This document shows, piece after piece, positions 47,991 to 56,678 of a DNA stretch of 64,000 nt (positions are counted from its first letter, which is position 1; every line of letters starts with the position of its first letter). This DNA is from Rhizobium sp. Root708 (GTDB lineage: Bacteria > Pseudomonadota > Alphaproteobacteria > Rhizobiales > Rhizobiaceae). The stretch covers positions 186,875 through 250,874 of the forward strand of contig NZ_LMHV01000012.1 in the NCBI RefSeq assembly GCF_001429725.1, written 5' to 3'. The translations under genes were made by a program, and so were the position numbers. Below the pieces are notes generated by a model that had not been told where the DNA came from, ran no database searches, and saw only the letters and a list, made by a program, of their open reading frames with translations.

Positions 47991-48443
47991 ATGGACTTGA
48001 CCGGCGAAGAACGGATTATGGCGCCTCGGGATGTCGTATGGGCCGCGTTGAACGATCCCGAGATTTTGAAGAAATGTATCCCGGGCTGTCAAAGCCTGGA
48101 GATGAAATCACCGACCGAGCTTGCCGCTGTCGTGAAGATCAAGATCGGCCCGGTCTCGGCGACCTTCAACGGCGAGGTGACGCTATCCAACATCAACGCC
48201 CCGGAAAGCTACACCATTTCAGGTGAAGGCAAGGGTGGTATCGCGGGCTTTGCCAAGGGCGGCGCCGATGTCGTTCTCAAGGAGGACGGCGGCGAGACCA
48301 TTCTGCAGTATGAGGCGAAAGCCCAGGTCGGCGGCAAGATCGCTCAGCTCGGCGCGCGATTGATCGACTCGACGTCGACGAAGCTCGCACAGCAGTTCTT
48401 TTCGGATTTCAATGCCGCTGTCAGCGTTGCGGCGGCGGAATAG
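47991..48443 (+). CDS. CoxG/SRPBCC-fold protein (carbon monoxide dehydrogenase subunit G family)
   Basis: A 150-residue SRPBCC domain of the CoxG family. It starts MDLTGEERIMAPRDVVWAALNDPEILKKCIPGC, whose CIPGC block is diagnostic, and ends with LIDSTSTKLAQQFFSDF. In CO dehydrogenase clusters CoxG helps recruit the enzyme to the membrane. Here there are no cox structural genes nearby, so a different or general lipid/ligand role is likely. ATG 47991 follows GGGAGGA. Confidence 0.85.
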   Translation: MDLTGEERIMAPRDVVWAALNDPEILKKCIPGCQSLEMKSPTELAAVVKIKIGPVSATFNGEVTLSNINAPESYTISGEGKGGIAGFAKGGADVVLKEDGGETILQYEAKAQVGGKIAQLGARLIDSTSTKLAQQFFSDFNAAVSVAAAE

Positions 48444-48472
48444 CGCGAGCAGATTGCTCGGTCAGGCAGGTC

Positions 48473-48910
48473 ATGCAGTGGATAGTTAGGCCTGCCAATG
48501 CATCCGATCGGGAACCGTTGGCCGATCTCTATCTCGCTGTTCGACGACAGGCATTTTCGTGGGTCGATCCGCTGGCGTTCCGGCATGGCGATTTCTTCAC
48601 GCAGACTCAGGGAGAAATCATCTGGGTGGCCGAGACGCCCGCAGGCGAAGTCGCCGGGTTCATCTCGCTTTGGCCGCCGGATGATTTCATCCACATGCTC
48701 TACGTGGCCGGTCCCTGGCAGTCGCGTGGAGCGGGTGGCGCTCTTCTGCGAGCGCTTCCCGATTGGCCGCACCAGAAGTACCGATTGAAATGCCTGGTCC
48801 AGAACAGGCGGGCAAAGGCATTCTATCTGGCCAACGGGTTCGTCGTTACAGGAAACGGCAAGTCCGCCGAAGGCATGTATGACGAGATGAGCTTCTTTCC
48901 CGCCGGCTAG
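48473..48910 (+). CDS. GNAT-family N-acetyltransferase
   Basis: A 145-residue acetyltransferase with the motif A region HMLYVAGPWQSRGAGGALLRAL (acetyl-CoA loop) and a C-terminal NRRAKAFYLANGFVVTGNGKSAEG segment. The substrate is unknown. It starts 29 bp after the CoxG-like gene and may be co-transcribed with it. The ribosome-binding site is weak. The facing gene on the minus strand ends 5 bp beyond its stop. Confidence 0.82.
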   Translation: MQWIVRPANASDREPLADLYLAVRRQAFSWVDPLAFRHGDFFTQTQGEIIWVAETPAGEVAGFISLWPPDDFIHMLYVAGPWQSRGAGGALLRALPDWPHQKYRLKCLVQNRRAKAFYLANGFVVTGNGKSAEGMYDEMSFFPAG

Positions 48911-48915
48911 CAGGC

Positions 48916-49821
48916 CTACTGCAACTGCGGCTTCTTCAGGTAGCTGTTGCGATCGGCCGATCTGATCCGCAGCCAGGCCTCGCGTCCGTCACGCAAGACT
49001 CTTATTGGAATTTCAGCGCCGGCGGATCCGCTGCTCCAGATCTTGCGGTAGAAGTCGGCAAGCCCGTCCACTTCGCCATCTCTTATTTCGGAGATGATGT
49101 CGCCTCTGCGAAGGCCAGCGTCATCGGCCGGGCTGCCATCGGCGACGCTCATGACGATGACGTCGCCGTTGCTCTCGGCGGAGAAGGCACCGAGCCAGGG
49201 GCGAGCGGGCTTGTTGACCTGCCCGCGGGTCAGGAGATCGTCGAGGATGGGCGGCAGAAGGTTGATCGGCACGATCATGTTGATGTCGGCAACTTCGTCG
49301 TTCTGGCTCATCTGCAGGCGCAGGGAGCCGATGCCCAACAGCTTCCCATCGGCATCGACGAGGGCAGCACCTCCCCACGACGGATGCGCAGGTGTCGTGA
49401 AAATCGCCTCGTCCAGCAGGTATTCCCAATACCCGGCAAACTCCTGCTTCGCGACGATCCGGGCCTCGACGAACTGGCCGATGCCATCGGCCAGCACCAC
49501 CGGGTCTCCGAGGTTCGCGCCGATGCCGTCACCGAACTCGAGCGCCGGCAGAGCAAGATCGCCGAGAGCCTGCAGCAGGCCAAACCCGGTCTCCTGGTCG
49601 TAGGCGAGGGGATGGGCGGCGATCACGCGGCCATCGAGCGTTGTCAGCCAGACTTCGTCGGCCTCGGTGATCAGGTACCCGATCGTCAGCACGAGGCCCG
49701 ATGAGCGGATGACCACGCCGCTTCCTTCCCGGCGCGTGCCGAGCGTGTCCGCCGTAAAGGCGTCTTCGGGGATTGAGGAGCGAACGGCCACAACAGACCG
49801 CAGAATGTCGTCGATATCCAT
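48916..49821 (-). CDS. HtrA/S1C-like PDZ protein lacking the catalytic triad (pseudoprotease)
   Basis: A 301-residue protein with the HtrA order: trypsin-like domain (about 1-205) and one PDZ domain (about 215-295, WLGAFSAESNGDVIVMS and DAGLRRGDIISEI). GSGVVIRSSG matches the start of HtrA proteases. The family motifs then read GYLITEADEV instead of the His motif, TGFGLLQA instead of TDLALL, and PSWGGAALVD instead of GNSGGP, so His, Asp and Ser are all replaced. There is no signal peptide. ATG 49821 has GAGGA 8 bp upstream. It is probably a binding or regulatory protein. Confidence 0.82.
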   Translation of the reverse strand: MDIDDILRSVVAVRSSIPEDAFTADTLGTRREGSGVVIRSSGLVLTIGYLITEADEVWLTTLDGRVIAAHPLAYDQETGFGLLQALGDLALPALEFGDGIGANLGDPVVLADGIGQFVEARIVAKQEFAGYWEYLLDEAIFTTPAHPSWGGAALVDADGKLLGIGSLRLQMSQNDEVADINMIVPINLLPPILDDLLTRGQVNKPARPWLGAFSAESNGDVIVMSVADGSPADDAGLRRGDIISEIRDGEVDGLADFYRKIWSSGSAGAEIPIRVLRDGREAWLRIRSADRNSYLKKPQLQ

Positions 49822-50004
49822 GGTTTCATCCTCGCAAGGCAGAATGTCGGCCCGGCAAATGCGCACGCACTAACTGTATCGCGTATAGCTATGAAGGCAG
49901 GTCTATGGCTGCAAGTGGCCTTTAGCCTAATTCAGGCGACATCAGGTCAGTTCGGAGATGGTCCTTCTGGAGAAACAGGCGTTTTCGGCACAGGTTGCGG
50001 CGCG

Positions 50005-50337
50005 CTACCGCGACGGCAGCTGCCCGGCGATTTCCTCGGCGCGCGATTTGTGGTGTCCGGCTTCCGTCTGCCAGCGGACGGCTTCCTTCGCCTCGTTGCG
50101 GGCGCGCTTGCGATGCTTTCCCTGCCCGAGCCATGTGGCGGCGGCGCCGACGAACATGCCGATGATCAGCGCGATGAACAGGAAAACGAAGAGTGGTGCG
50201 GAAAGCGAGAGCACCTGATCTTCCGGCCGGAAGGGGTTGAAGGCCAGCGACACGCTCTGCCGGTTGGCGACGCAGAAGATGACCAGAATGATGCCAAGAG
50301 GCAGCAAAATCAGAAGGTTGATGATTTTCTTCGTCAT
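50005..50337 (-). CDS. LapA-like (DUF1049) membrane protein
   Basis: A 110-residue protein with two membrane segments (about residues 5-22 and 48-72) and a basic cytoplasmic tail (KHRKRARNEAKEAVRWQ). The LapA domain pattern VIFCVANRQSVSLAFNPF is present. E. coli LapA helps control LPS synthesis with LapB; whether this protein does so is unknown. It follows ihfB by 109 bp on the same strand. ATG 50337 is preferred over a longer frame to 50361. Confidence 0.8.
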   Translation of the reverse strand: MTKKIINLLILLPLGIILVIFCVANRQSVSLAFNPFRPEDQVLSLSAPLFVFLFIALIIGMFVGAAATWLGQGKHRKRARNEAKEAVRWQTEAGHHKSRAEEIAGQLPSR

Positions 50338-50446
50338 TGTGCTGTCTCCGTATGCTGTCATTCACCGCGGCGTGCGATGGTGCATATCAGGATAAGCGGA
50401 GCCGGCGGAAGTTCAAGTGCGATGTCGCTTTGGTGGAGAAACCCGA

Positions 50447-50746
50447 TCAGTCGTCCTGATCCGCCTGTCCTGGGTTCAGACGTTCGCGCAGTTCCTTGCC
50501 GGTCTTGAAGAACGGCACCCACTTCTCCTCGACGAAGACGGTATCGCCGGTACGCGGGTTGCGGCCGGATCGCGACGGACGGTTCTTGACGGAGAACGCG
50601 CCGAAGCCGCGCAGCTCCACGCGGTTGCCTGCCGCGAGTGCATCTGTGATCTCGTCGAGGACCGCGTTGACGATATTTTCGACGTCGCGGTGATAAAGAT
50701 GCGGGTTGCGTGCCGCAACTATCTGCACCAGTTCGGACTTGATCAC
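50447..50746 (-). CDS. ihfB: Integration host factor subunit beta
   Basis: A 99-residue DNA-bending protein, partner of IHF-alpha. It starts [23 protein letters not shown] and contains [28 protein letters not shown], the intercalating beta-arm region. The start is GTG at 50746, preceded by AAGGGGG 6 bp upstream, as in other rhizobia. It follows sppA by 26 bp on the same strand. The general arrangement sppA-ihfB is conserved in Rhizobiales. Confidence 0.95.
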   Translation of the reverse strand: MIKSELVQIVAARNPHLYHRDVENIVNAVLDEITDALAAGNRVELRGFGAFSVKNRPSRSGRNPRTGDTVFVEEKWVPFFKTGKELRERLNPGQADQDD

Positions 50747-50772
50747 AGTTGCCCCCTTAAATTATTGATTTC

Positions 50773-51726
50773 TTATCTATCATTGCCAACCTGCCAAACT
50801 GAAAGGAGCCCGTCAAGGAGCAACTTCTGCGGCAGAATTCCGGTGAGGTCCTGGCTACGGGCAAGATCGCCGTAACCCAGGAGTGTGAGGATTTGGGATG
50901 CGGCGCCGGCGAGCAGGAACGGCGTCGTGCTCTTCTTGTCCCAGTCGACTTCGGGCAGGTCTTTCTTGACATTCCGCGTTGCCAGATAGGCACGGATTTC
51001 GTCGTCGCCGCCGATCTTGTCGATCAGCTTTACTTTCAGTGCTTGCCGGCCCGTGAAGATCGTGCCGTCCGCGAGTTTCAGCACTTCCTCGCGCGGAAGC
51101 TTGCGTCGGTCGGCCACGAGATCGACGAACCAGCCGTAGCTGTCGACGATCATCGAATTGATCATCGCCTTGGCCTCTTCGCTGGCGGGATGGAACGGCG
51201 ACGGCTCGGCCTTCAGCGGCGAGGACTTGATCTCCTCGAGCGAGACGCCGATCTTGTCGAGCAGCGGCTTGACCTGCGGATACTGGAATATCACCCCGAT
51301 CGAGCCCGTGATCGAACTGTCGCCGGCGATGATCATGTCGCCGGCCGTGGCGATCATGTAGCCGGCCGATGCCGCGAGCGTGCGTACGTCCGAGACGACG
51401 GGCTTCTTGGCCGCGATGGCGCGGATCGCCTTGAAGATCCGTTCGCCGCCATAGGTCGTTCCACCCGGAGACGAAATCGAGACCACGACCGCCTTCACCG
51501 CATCGTTCTTCTCGATCTTGCCGAGCCGCTCCAGCAACTCGTTGTCGTCGGTGATCAGGCCGGAGATCGTCACATGGGCGATGTGCGGGCGTTCCAAGCC
51601 GACGTCTTCGGCAAAGAACCGATATGCGACGAAACCGAGCGCCAGGAGCAGCAGAACCGCGATCACGCGCCAGAACCCAACCTTGCGCCGCAGTCGCCGG
51701 CGGTCTGCGATCATCGAACTGTCCAT
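50773..51726 (-). CDS. sppA: Signal peptide peptidase SppA
   Basis: A 317-residue membrane-anchored serine protease that degrades cleaved signal peptides. A membrane segment is at about residues 20-40 (VIAVLLLLALGFVAYRFF). The Ser of AASAGYMIATAGD acts with the Lys of the SSPLKAEPSPFHPAS block (S49 family, Ser-Lys dyad). The single-domain length is as in SppA of alphaproteobacteria. It is co-directional with ihfB. Confidence 0.93.
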   Translation of the reverse strand: MDSSMIADRRRLRRKVGFWRVIAVLLLLALGFVAYRFFAEDVGLERPHIAHVTISGLITDDNELLERLGKIEKNDAVKAVVVSISSPGGTTYGGERIFKAIRAIAAKKPVVSDVRTLAASAGYMIATAGDMIIAGDSSITGSIGVIFQYPQVKPLLDKIGVSLEEIKSSPLKAEPSPFHPASEEAKAMINSMIVDSYGWFVDLVADRRKLPREEVLKLADGTIFTGRQALKVKLIDKIGGDDEIRAYLATRNVKKDLPEVDWDKKSTTPFLLAGAASQILTLLGYGDLARSQDLTGILPQKLLLDGLLSVWQVGNDR

Positions 51727-51937
51727 TCATTCCTCCGAATCGGCAAGCCTCAGGCAACCCCGTCAATCTAGAGTTCACCAGGCGCGCGGAAATGCTTTTG
51801 TGGCTAATTTCATGCTTTTCTTGCTTGTTGCAGAAAAAAATCCATATTGGCAAGTCGGTGTAATAATGCGAAACGAACTGTGATCTGCAGACGCGCTCCC
51901 TATATAAGCCTGCCGATCACTGCAACGGACCCTACTT

Positions 51938-52603
51938 ATGCTCAATACACTGAACAACGGCGGACAGGCTGCCTATGCGAAGCCCGCAAGGAGCGCCTAT
52001 GGCGACGCGCGGTTTCACTCGGCCAGAGTTCGCCGGCTGAAGGTGCTGCTGCCTGTGGCCGCCGTGATCGTGTCGCTCGCCTTCATCGGCGTTTCAATCA
52101 TCCGCACCTATCTGCCCGAGAACATCAAGATCGAGGGTGCCAAGATCAAGGACGGCAAGGTCGTGATGGAGAAGCCGGCGATCTCGGGCCGCAACTCCGA
52201 TGGCATCAACTATTCCATGCTGGCCGAGCGCGCGCTGCAGGATATCAAGAATCCCAATCTCATAACGCTCGAAACCATCAAGGCTGCCGTTCCTATTCGC
52301 GATGATCTCATCGCTCGAGTCGAGGCAACGACGGCCGATTACGACCGCGCGACTGACAACCTCAACGTCAAGTCGCCATTCACCATTCTTTTGAGCAATG
52401 GCCTTTCCGCGAAGTTCCAAACCGCTCAGGTCGATATCAAAGGTGGCAAGCTTACGACCAATGATGCCGTCGAGATCCAAAAAGACGGCGCATCAGTTGT
52501 TGCGCGCTCGCTCAAGATGACAGATAAGGGGCGGACGATCACATTCGAGGGGAATGTTCGAATGAATGTTGATCCGTCCGCTATTCACAAACAGGGCACT
52601 TAA
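51938..52603 (+). CDS. lptC: LPS export protein LptC
   Basis: A 221-residue bitopic inner-membrane protein. One membrane segment lies at about residues 34-56 (VLLPVAAVIVSLAFIGVSII), followed by a periplasmic beta-jellyroll. It passes LPS from LptBFG to LptA. The identity rests on this architecture and on the lptA and lptB genes directly downstream. The 211-bp gap to sppA contains a CTATAT element (51900-51905), 33 bp before the start, which may be the promoter of the cluster, although no -35 match is evident. Confidence 0.9.
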   Translation: MLNTLNNGGQAAYAKPARSAYGDARFHSARVRRLKVLLPVAAVIVSLAFIGVSIIRTYLPENIKIEGAKIKDGKVVMEKPAISGRNSDGINYSMLAERALQDIKNPNLITLETIKAAVPIRDDLIARVEATTADYDRATDNLNVKSPFTILLSNGLSAKFQTAQVDIKGGKLTTNDAVEIQKDGASVVARSLKMTDKGRTITFEGNVRMNVDPSAIHKQGT

Positions 52604-52618
52604 CCAGCCGGGTTCCTA

Positions 52619-53248
52619 ATGGCAAACTATTGTCGCATTTCCACCCGCAAGTCGGGCGCAGTATTCTTTAACGGTGCGCTCGCACTGATGCTTTTGGCGG
52701 GCGGTGCGCTGGCTCAGGCAACGACCAGCCAGATGAACGGTCTGAAACTCAACCGGGATGAACCGATCCAGATCGAAAGCGACAAGCTGGAAATCCACGA
52801 TCAGGAACACACGGCCGACTTCACCGGCAACGTCAAGGTTGTCCAGGGGGCGACGACCCTGCAGGCCGGTCACATGACGGTGTATTACAAGGCGAAGGGC
52901 GATGCCGCGAACGCCGACGCGAATGGCGCATCCAAGGCGTCGGCCGCCGACGACAAGCAGGCATCGACCTCCATCGCATCGGGCAGTGCCGACATCGACC
53001 ACATCATCGTCACCGACAAGGTGTTCCTGAGCTCCGGAACGCAGACCGCGACGGCCGACAACGGATCCTTCGACATGGCGAAGCAGCTTTTCATCCTGAA
53101 GGGTGAGAAGGTCGTGCTGTCAGACGGACCGAATGTCTTCACCGGTTGTCAGTTGACGGTGCATATGGCGACCGGACAGGCGCAATTGGACAGCTGCGGG
53201 GGGCGCGTCCAAATTCAGCTTGATCCGAAATCACAGAAAAAGAACTGA
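52619..53248 (+). CDS. lptA: LPS transport periplasmic protein LptA (OstA-like)
   Basis: A 209-residue exported protein with an N-terminal signal peptide (about residues 1-32, ending GGALAQA). The OstA-type domain begins EPIQIESDKLEIHDQEHTADFTGNVKVVQG and carries an Ala/Asp/Lys-rich insert at about 100-120 (KGDAANADANGASKA). It bridges LPS across the periplasm. It begins 15 bp after lptC and ends 15 bp before lptB, so one operon is likely. Confidence 0.92.
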   Translation: MANYCRISTRKSGAVFFNGALALMLLAGGALAQATTSQMNGLKLNRDEPIQIESDKLEIHDQEHTADFTGNVKVVQGATTLQAGHMTVYYKAKGDAANADANGASKASAADDKQASTSIASGSADIDHIIVTDKVFLSSGTQTATADNGSFDMAKQLFILKGEKVVLSDGPNVFTGCQLTVHMATGQAQLDSCGGRVQIQLDPKSQKKN

Positions 53249-53263
53249 CCCCGGCATTACCAC

Positions 53264-54073
53264 GTGAAATTATTCTCGCTATCGACCAAGTTCGGCAAGA
53301 CTGGTTCGCAGGCTGCGGCTGATGCCGCAACCACGGACAAGAGCCGTTATCAGGGCACGCTGATCGCGCGCGGTCTGACCAAGACCTACAGCACGCGACG
53401 CGTCGTCAATGGTGTCTCACTCGTCGTTCGTCGCGGCGAAGCTGTCGGGTTGCTCGGGCCGAACGGTGCCGGCAAGACGACGTGCTTCTACATGATCACC
53501 GGCCTTGTTCCGGTTGATGAGGGCACCATCGAGATTGACGGCAACGATGTTACGACGATGCCGATGTATCGTCGGTCGCGCCTTGGCGTCGGCTATCTGC
53601 CGCAGGAAGCGTCGATCTTCCGTGGTCTGACGGTGGAAGAAAACATTCGCGCCGTCCTCGAAGTGCATATCAAGGACAAGGCGGCGCGGGAAAAGAAGCT
53701 CGACGAACTGCTGGACGAATTCCATATCCGCAAGCTCCGCAAGAGCGCGGCCGTGTCGTTGTCGGGCGGCGAGCGTCGGCGCCTCGAAATCGCGCGCGCC
53801 CTGGCAACCGATCCGACGTTCATGCTCCTCGACGAGCCCTTCGCCGGCGTCGATCCGATTTCCGTTGCCGATATTCAGAACCTCGTTCACCACCTGACCG
53901 CGCGCGGCATTGGCGTTTTGATCACCGATCACAACGTTCGCGAGACGTTGGGCTTGATCGACCGCGCCTACATCATCCATGCAGGCGAAGTATTGACGCA
54001 TGGTCGTGCCAACGACATCGTCAATAACCCGGAGGTTCGCCGGCTTTACCTGGGCGATAACTTCAGCCTCTAG
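53264..54073 (+). CDS. lptB: LPS export ABC transporter ATP-binding protein LptB
   Basis: A 269-residue ABC ATPase powering LPS extraction with LptFG. Walker A is GLLGPNGAGKTTCFYM, the signature is AVSLSGGERRRLEIARAL, Walker B is FMLLDEPFAGVDP, and the switch histidine is in ITDHNVRE. A basic N-terminal extension of about 30 residues (RYQGTLIARGLTKTY) precedes the fold, as in other rhizobia. No ATG fits, so a GTG start at 53264 is used; its ribosome-binding site is weak. An inverted repeat follows the stop. Confidence 0.95.
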   Translation: MKLFSLSTKFGKTGSQAAADAATTDKSRYQGTLIARGLTKTYSTRRVVNGVSLVVRRGEAVGLLGPNGAGKTTCFYMITGLVPVDEGTIEIDGNDVTTMPMYRRSRLGVGYLPQEASIFRGLTVEENIRAVLEVHIKDKAAREKKLDELLDEFHIRKLRKSAAVSLSGGERRRLEIARALATDPTFMLLDEPFAGVDPISVADIQNLVHHLTARGIGVLITDHNVRETLGLIDRAYIIHAGEVLTHGRANDIVNNPEVRRLYLGDNFSL

Positions 54074-54084
54074 GAACGCCCGGT

Positions 54085-54112
54085 TGTGACGGAAATTCAC
54101 CTTACCGTCACA
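54085..54112. repeat. Inverted repeat between lptB and rpoN
   Basis: TGTGACGG (54085-54092) and CCGTCACA (54105-54112) are perfect inverted repeats with a 12-bp spacer, 12 bp after the lptB stop. No T-run follows, so it may be an operator or a transcript-stabilising hairpin rather than a terminator. Confidence 0.45.
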
Positions 54113-54142
54113 CTACCGCTTGACCAAATAAGATAAAAAAGC

Positions 54143-54191
54143 AATTTTTGGGCCAACTTGGTTTTCGTGGCCCGCTCCCAAATTTTTGGGC
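54143..54191. repeat. Direct repeats and palindrome upstream of rpoN
   Basis: AATTTTTGGGC occurs at 54143-54153 and again at 54181-54191. The second copy is part of a perfect 14-bp palindrome, CCCAAA-TT-TTTGGG (54177-54190), 42 bp before the rpoN start. Possible regulatory site. Confidence 0.4.
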
Positions 54192-54232
54192 ACGATTTCC
54201 CGGAGGAAATGAACGGGAGTTTCGCGTCCGCT

Positions 54233-55789
54233 ATGGCACTTTCGGCCAACCTTTTCCTGCGCCAAAGCCAGTCTCTGGTCATGACGCCGCAGCTGATGCA
54301 GTCGATCCAGCTGTTGCAGATGACCCATTTCGAGCTGAACCAGTTCATCGCGCAGGAAGTTGAGAAGAACCCGTTGCTCGAGTTTCCGTCAAATGACGCG
54401 GAAACGGGCAGCGATCGGATCGAGGACGATGCCTTCGCCCGCGGCATCGAAGAGCCGGGCGGCGATGAAGACTATGATCGCCGGGCCGAAGTTCTTTCAG
54501 ATGACTGGTCAGATAGGTCGGATGGCGCCGGCGCCGGTCGAATGAGCGACGAGCTCGATGCAAACTACAGCAATGTCTTCCAGGACGACGCGGCGCCGCA
54601 ACGGGCCGATGCGCCAGAACTCATCAGCCAGTGGAAGTCGATGCCGGGAGCTGGCGATGCCGCCGAATCCTACGACCTCGATGATTTCGTCGCCGGCCAG
54701 GTGTCCCTTCGAGACTATCTCGGCCAGCAGTTGCCTTTCGTTTTGCCAGAGATGAATGACCGCCTGATTGCGCAGCATCTCGTCGATCAACTCGATGAGG
54801 CGGGCTATCTTCAGGGAGACCTGAAGGAAGCAGCCGAGCGCCTCGGATGCGATGCCGCGGACACGGAGCGCGTGCTTGCCGCCCTTCAGACGCTCGATCC
54901 GCCGGGCGTCTTTGCCCGCAACCTCGCGGAGTGCCTTGCGATACAGTTGCGCCAGAAGGATCGTTACGACCCCGCGATGCAGGCGTTTGTCGGCAACCTC
55001 GAGCTGCTTGCGCGGCGGGATTTCGCGGCGCTGAAGCGGCTCTGCGGCGTCGACGAGGAGGATCTCCTCGATATGCTGACAGAAATCCGCCAGCTCAACC
55101 CGAAGCCCGGCAGCGGCTTCGAGGCGGGTGTATCCGAGGCGATCATGCCTGATGTCGTCGTCAGGGCGGATTCGATCGGCGGCTGGCTGGTGGAGCTCAA
55201 TCCGGATACCTTGCCCCGCGTTCTCGTCAATCAGTCCTATTTCGCCAATGTAACCAAGAACGGCCAGGATTATGCCTTCCTCTCAGAATGTCTGCAGAGC
55301 GCCAACTGGCTGACGCGCAGCCTAGACCAGCGTGCGAAGACGATCATAAAGGTGGCGAGCGAGATCGTCCGGCAGCAGGATGCCTTCCTGCTTCACGGCG
55401 TCGATCATCTCCGTCCGCTGAATTTGAAGACGATCGCCGACGCGATCAAGATGCATGAGTCCACCGTCAGCCGGGTAACCTCCAACAAATACATGCTGAC
55501 GCCGCGCGGTCTGTTCGAACTCAAATACTTCTTCACGGTTTCCATCGGTGCCGTGGAAGGCGGCGACAGTCATTCCGCCGAGGCGGTCCGCCACAAGATC
55601 CGGATCCTGATCATGCAGGAGAGCCCGGATGCCGTCCTCTCGGACGACGATATCGTGGATATCCTGAAGAAGAGTGGCATCGAGCTTGCTCGCCGTACGG
55701 TAGCGAAATATCGTGAAGCCATGAATATTGCTTCATCCGTCCAACGTCGGCGGGAGAAGCGGGCCTTGGCGAAGGTCGCCGGTTTCTGA
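54233..55789 (+). CDS. rpoN: RNA polymerase sigma-54 factor RpoN
   Basis: A 518-residue sigma factor for -24/-12 promoters, used with activators such as NtrC, NifA and DctD. The N-terminal activator-interacting region starts MALSANLFLRQSQSLVMTPQLMQSIQLLQM; an acidic variable region II follows, then core binding, and the RpoN box ARRTVAKYRE near the C-terminus. ATG 54233 matches other rhizobial RpoN starts. A Met at 54209 with GGAGG only 2 bp upstream is the alternative. lptB-rpoN-hpf-ptsN is a conserved proteobacterial arrangement. Confidence 0.96.
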   Translation: MALSANLFLRQSQSLVMTPQLMQSIQLLQMTHFELNQFIAQEVEKNPLLEFPSNDAETGSDRIEDDAFARGIEEPGGDEDYDRRAEVLSDDWSDRSDGAGAGRMSDELDANYSNVFQDDAAPQRADAPELISQWKSMPGAGDAAESYDLDDFVAGQVSLRDYLGQQLPFVLPEMNDRLIAQHLVDQLDEAGYLQGDLKEAAERLGCDAADTERVLAALQTLDPPGVFARNLAECLAIQLRQKDRYDPAMQAFVGNLELLARRDFAALKRLCGVDEEDLLDMLTEIRQLNPKPGSGFEAGVSEAIMPDVVVRADSIGGWLVELNPDTLPRVLVNQSYFANVTKNGQDYAFLSECLQSANWLTRSLDQRAKTIIKVASEIVRQQDAFLLHGVDHLRPLNLKTIADAIKMHESTVSRVTSNKYMLTPRGLFELKYFFTVSIGAVEGGDSHSAEAVRHKIRILIMQESPDAVLSDDDIVDILKKSGIELARRTVAKYREAMNIASSVQRRREKRALAKVAGF

Positions 55790-55840
55790 GGGTCCGGCAC
55801 CGCGTTTTGTACGCGTATTCCTGCGTAAAATGAGCTCTTG

Positions 55841-55869
55841 TTGACTTTTTGGTAACTTCTGGATAGAAG
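55841..55869 (+). promoter_or_regulatory. Candidate sigma70-type promoter of hpf
   Basis: TTGACT (55841-55846) with a 17-bp spacer and a weak -10 TAGAAG (55864-55869), in the 248-bp gap between rpoN and hpf. The -35 is good, the -10 poor. Confidence 0.3.
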
Positions 55870-56037
55870 CCGCCGCGATCGACGCTGTCGGCAGCGTTAG
55901 AGGTTATCCCCATCATCCTCAGGGCGGGCGCAGCCGAGAACTTCGGCCGATCTTGCTCGGGATCGCGTGAAGTGCTTGGATGAGGATGAGCCTTGGCGTA
56001 AACTGGTACTCGCAAACACCATAAGAAGGGAAACTCC

Positions 56038-56613
56038 ATGAGTGTGCGTGTAGCCGGTAAACATATGGAAATTGGTGACTCCTTCCGTCAGCGGATCGAG
56101 GACCAAATAGATGTAGCCGTCACGAAATACTTCGACGGAGGGTATTCTGGCCAGGTAATCGTCGAGAAATCTAACGTCCGCTTTTCCGCAGATTGCAAGC
56201 TTCACCTCGATAGCGGTGTCGTTCTGCATGCCGCCGGAGAAGCAATGGATCCGCAGCCGGCGTTTGACGCTGCCTTCTCGAGAATCGAGAAGCGGCTTCG
56301 CCGGTACAAGAGGAAACTCAAGGATCATCATGCGGGCAACCATTCGAATGGTTTTGCAGAGGTTGCCTACACCGTCATGGACGCCGTGCCGGATCACGAG
56401 GATGAGGTTCCCGATGACTTTGCGCCAGCCATCGTGGCGGAAAGCACGAAGCAATTGAAGACCATGTCCGTTGCGACCGCCGTGATGGCGCTCGATATGA
56501 CGGATGAGCCGCTGCTGCTGTTCCGCAGCCCCGGCAACGACCAACTTAACATCGTTTACCGTCGGCACGACGGCAACATTGGCTGGATAGACGCAGCCAA
56601 CATCAAAGGCTGA
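56038..56613 (+). CDS. hpf: Ribosome hibernation promoting factor (long HPF/RaiA family)
   Basis: A 191-residue long-form HPF. The N-terminal domain (about 1-100, MSVRVAGKHMEIGDSFRQRIEDQI) binds the 30S A/P region, and the C-terminal dimerisation domain (about 130-190, TKQLKTMSVATAVMALDMTDEPLLLFR, then LNIVYRRHDGNIGWID) joins two ribosomes into 100S dimers in stationary phase. Its place between rpoN and ptsN is conserved in proteobacteria. Confidence 0.95.
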   Translation: MSVRVAGKHMEIGDSFRQRIEDQIDVAVTKYFDGGYSGQVIVEKSNVRFSADCKLHLDSGVVLHAAGEAMDPQPAFDAAFSRIEKRLRRYKRKLKDHHAGNHSNGFAEVAYTVMDAVPDHEDEVPDDFAPAIVAESTKQLKTMSVATAVMALDMTDEPLLLFRSPGNDQLNIVYRRHDGNIGWIDAANIKG

Positions 56614-56678
56614 GATTGAGGCGAGGGGCGGCAGACAGCCTGCCGCTCCCCCGGTTCTCGGCGCAAAAGGAAGAAGAA

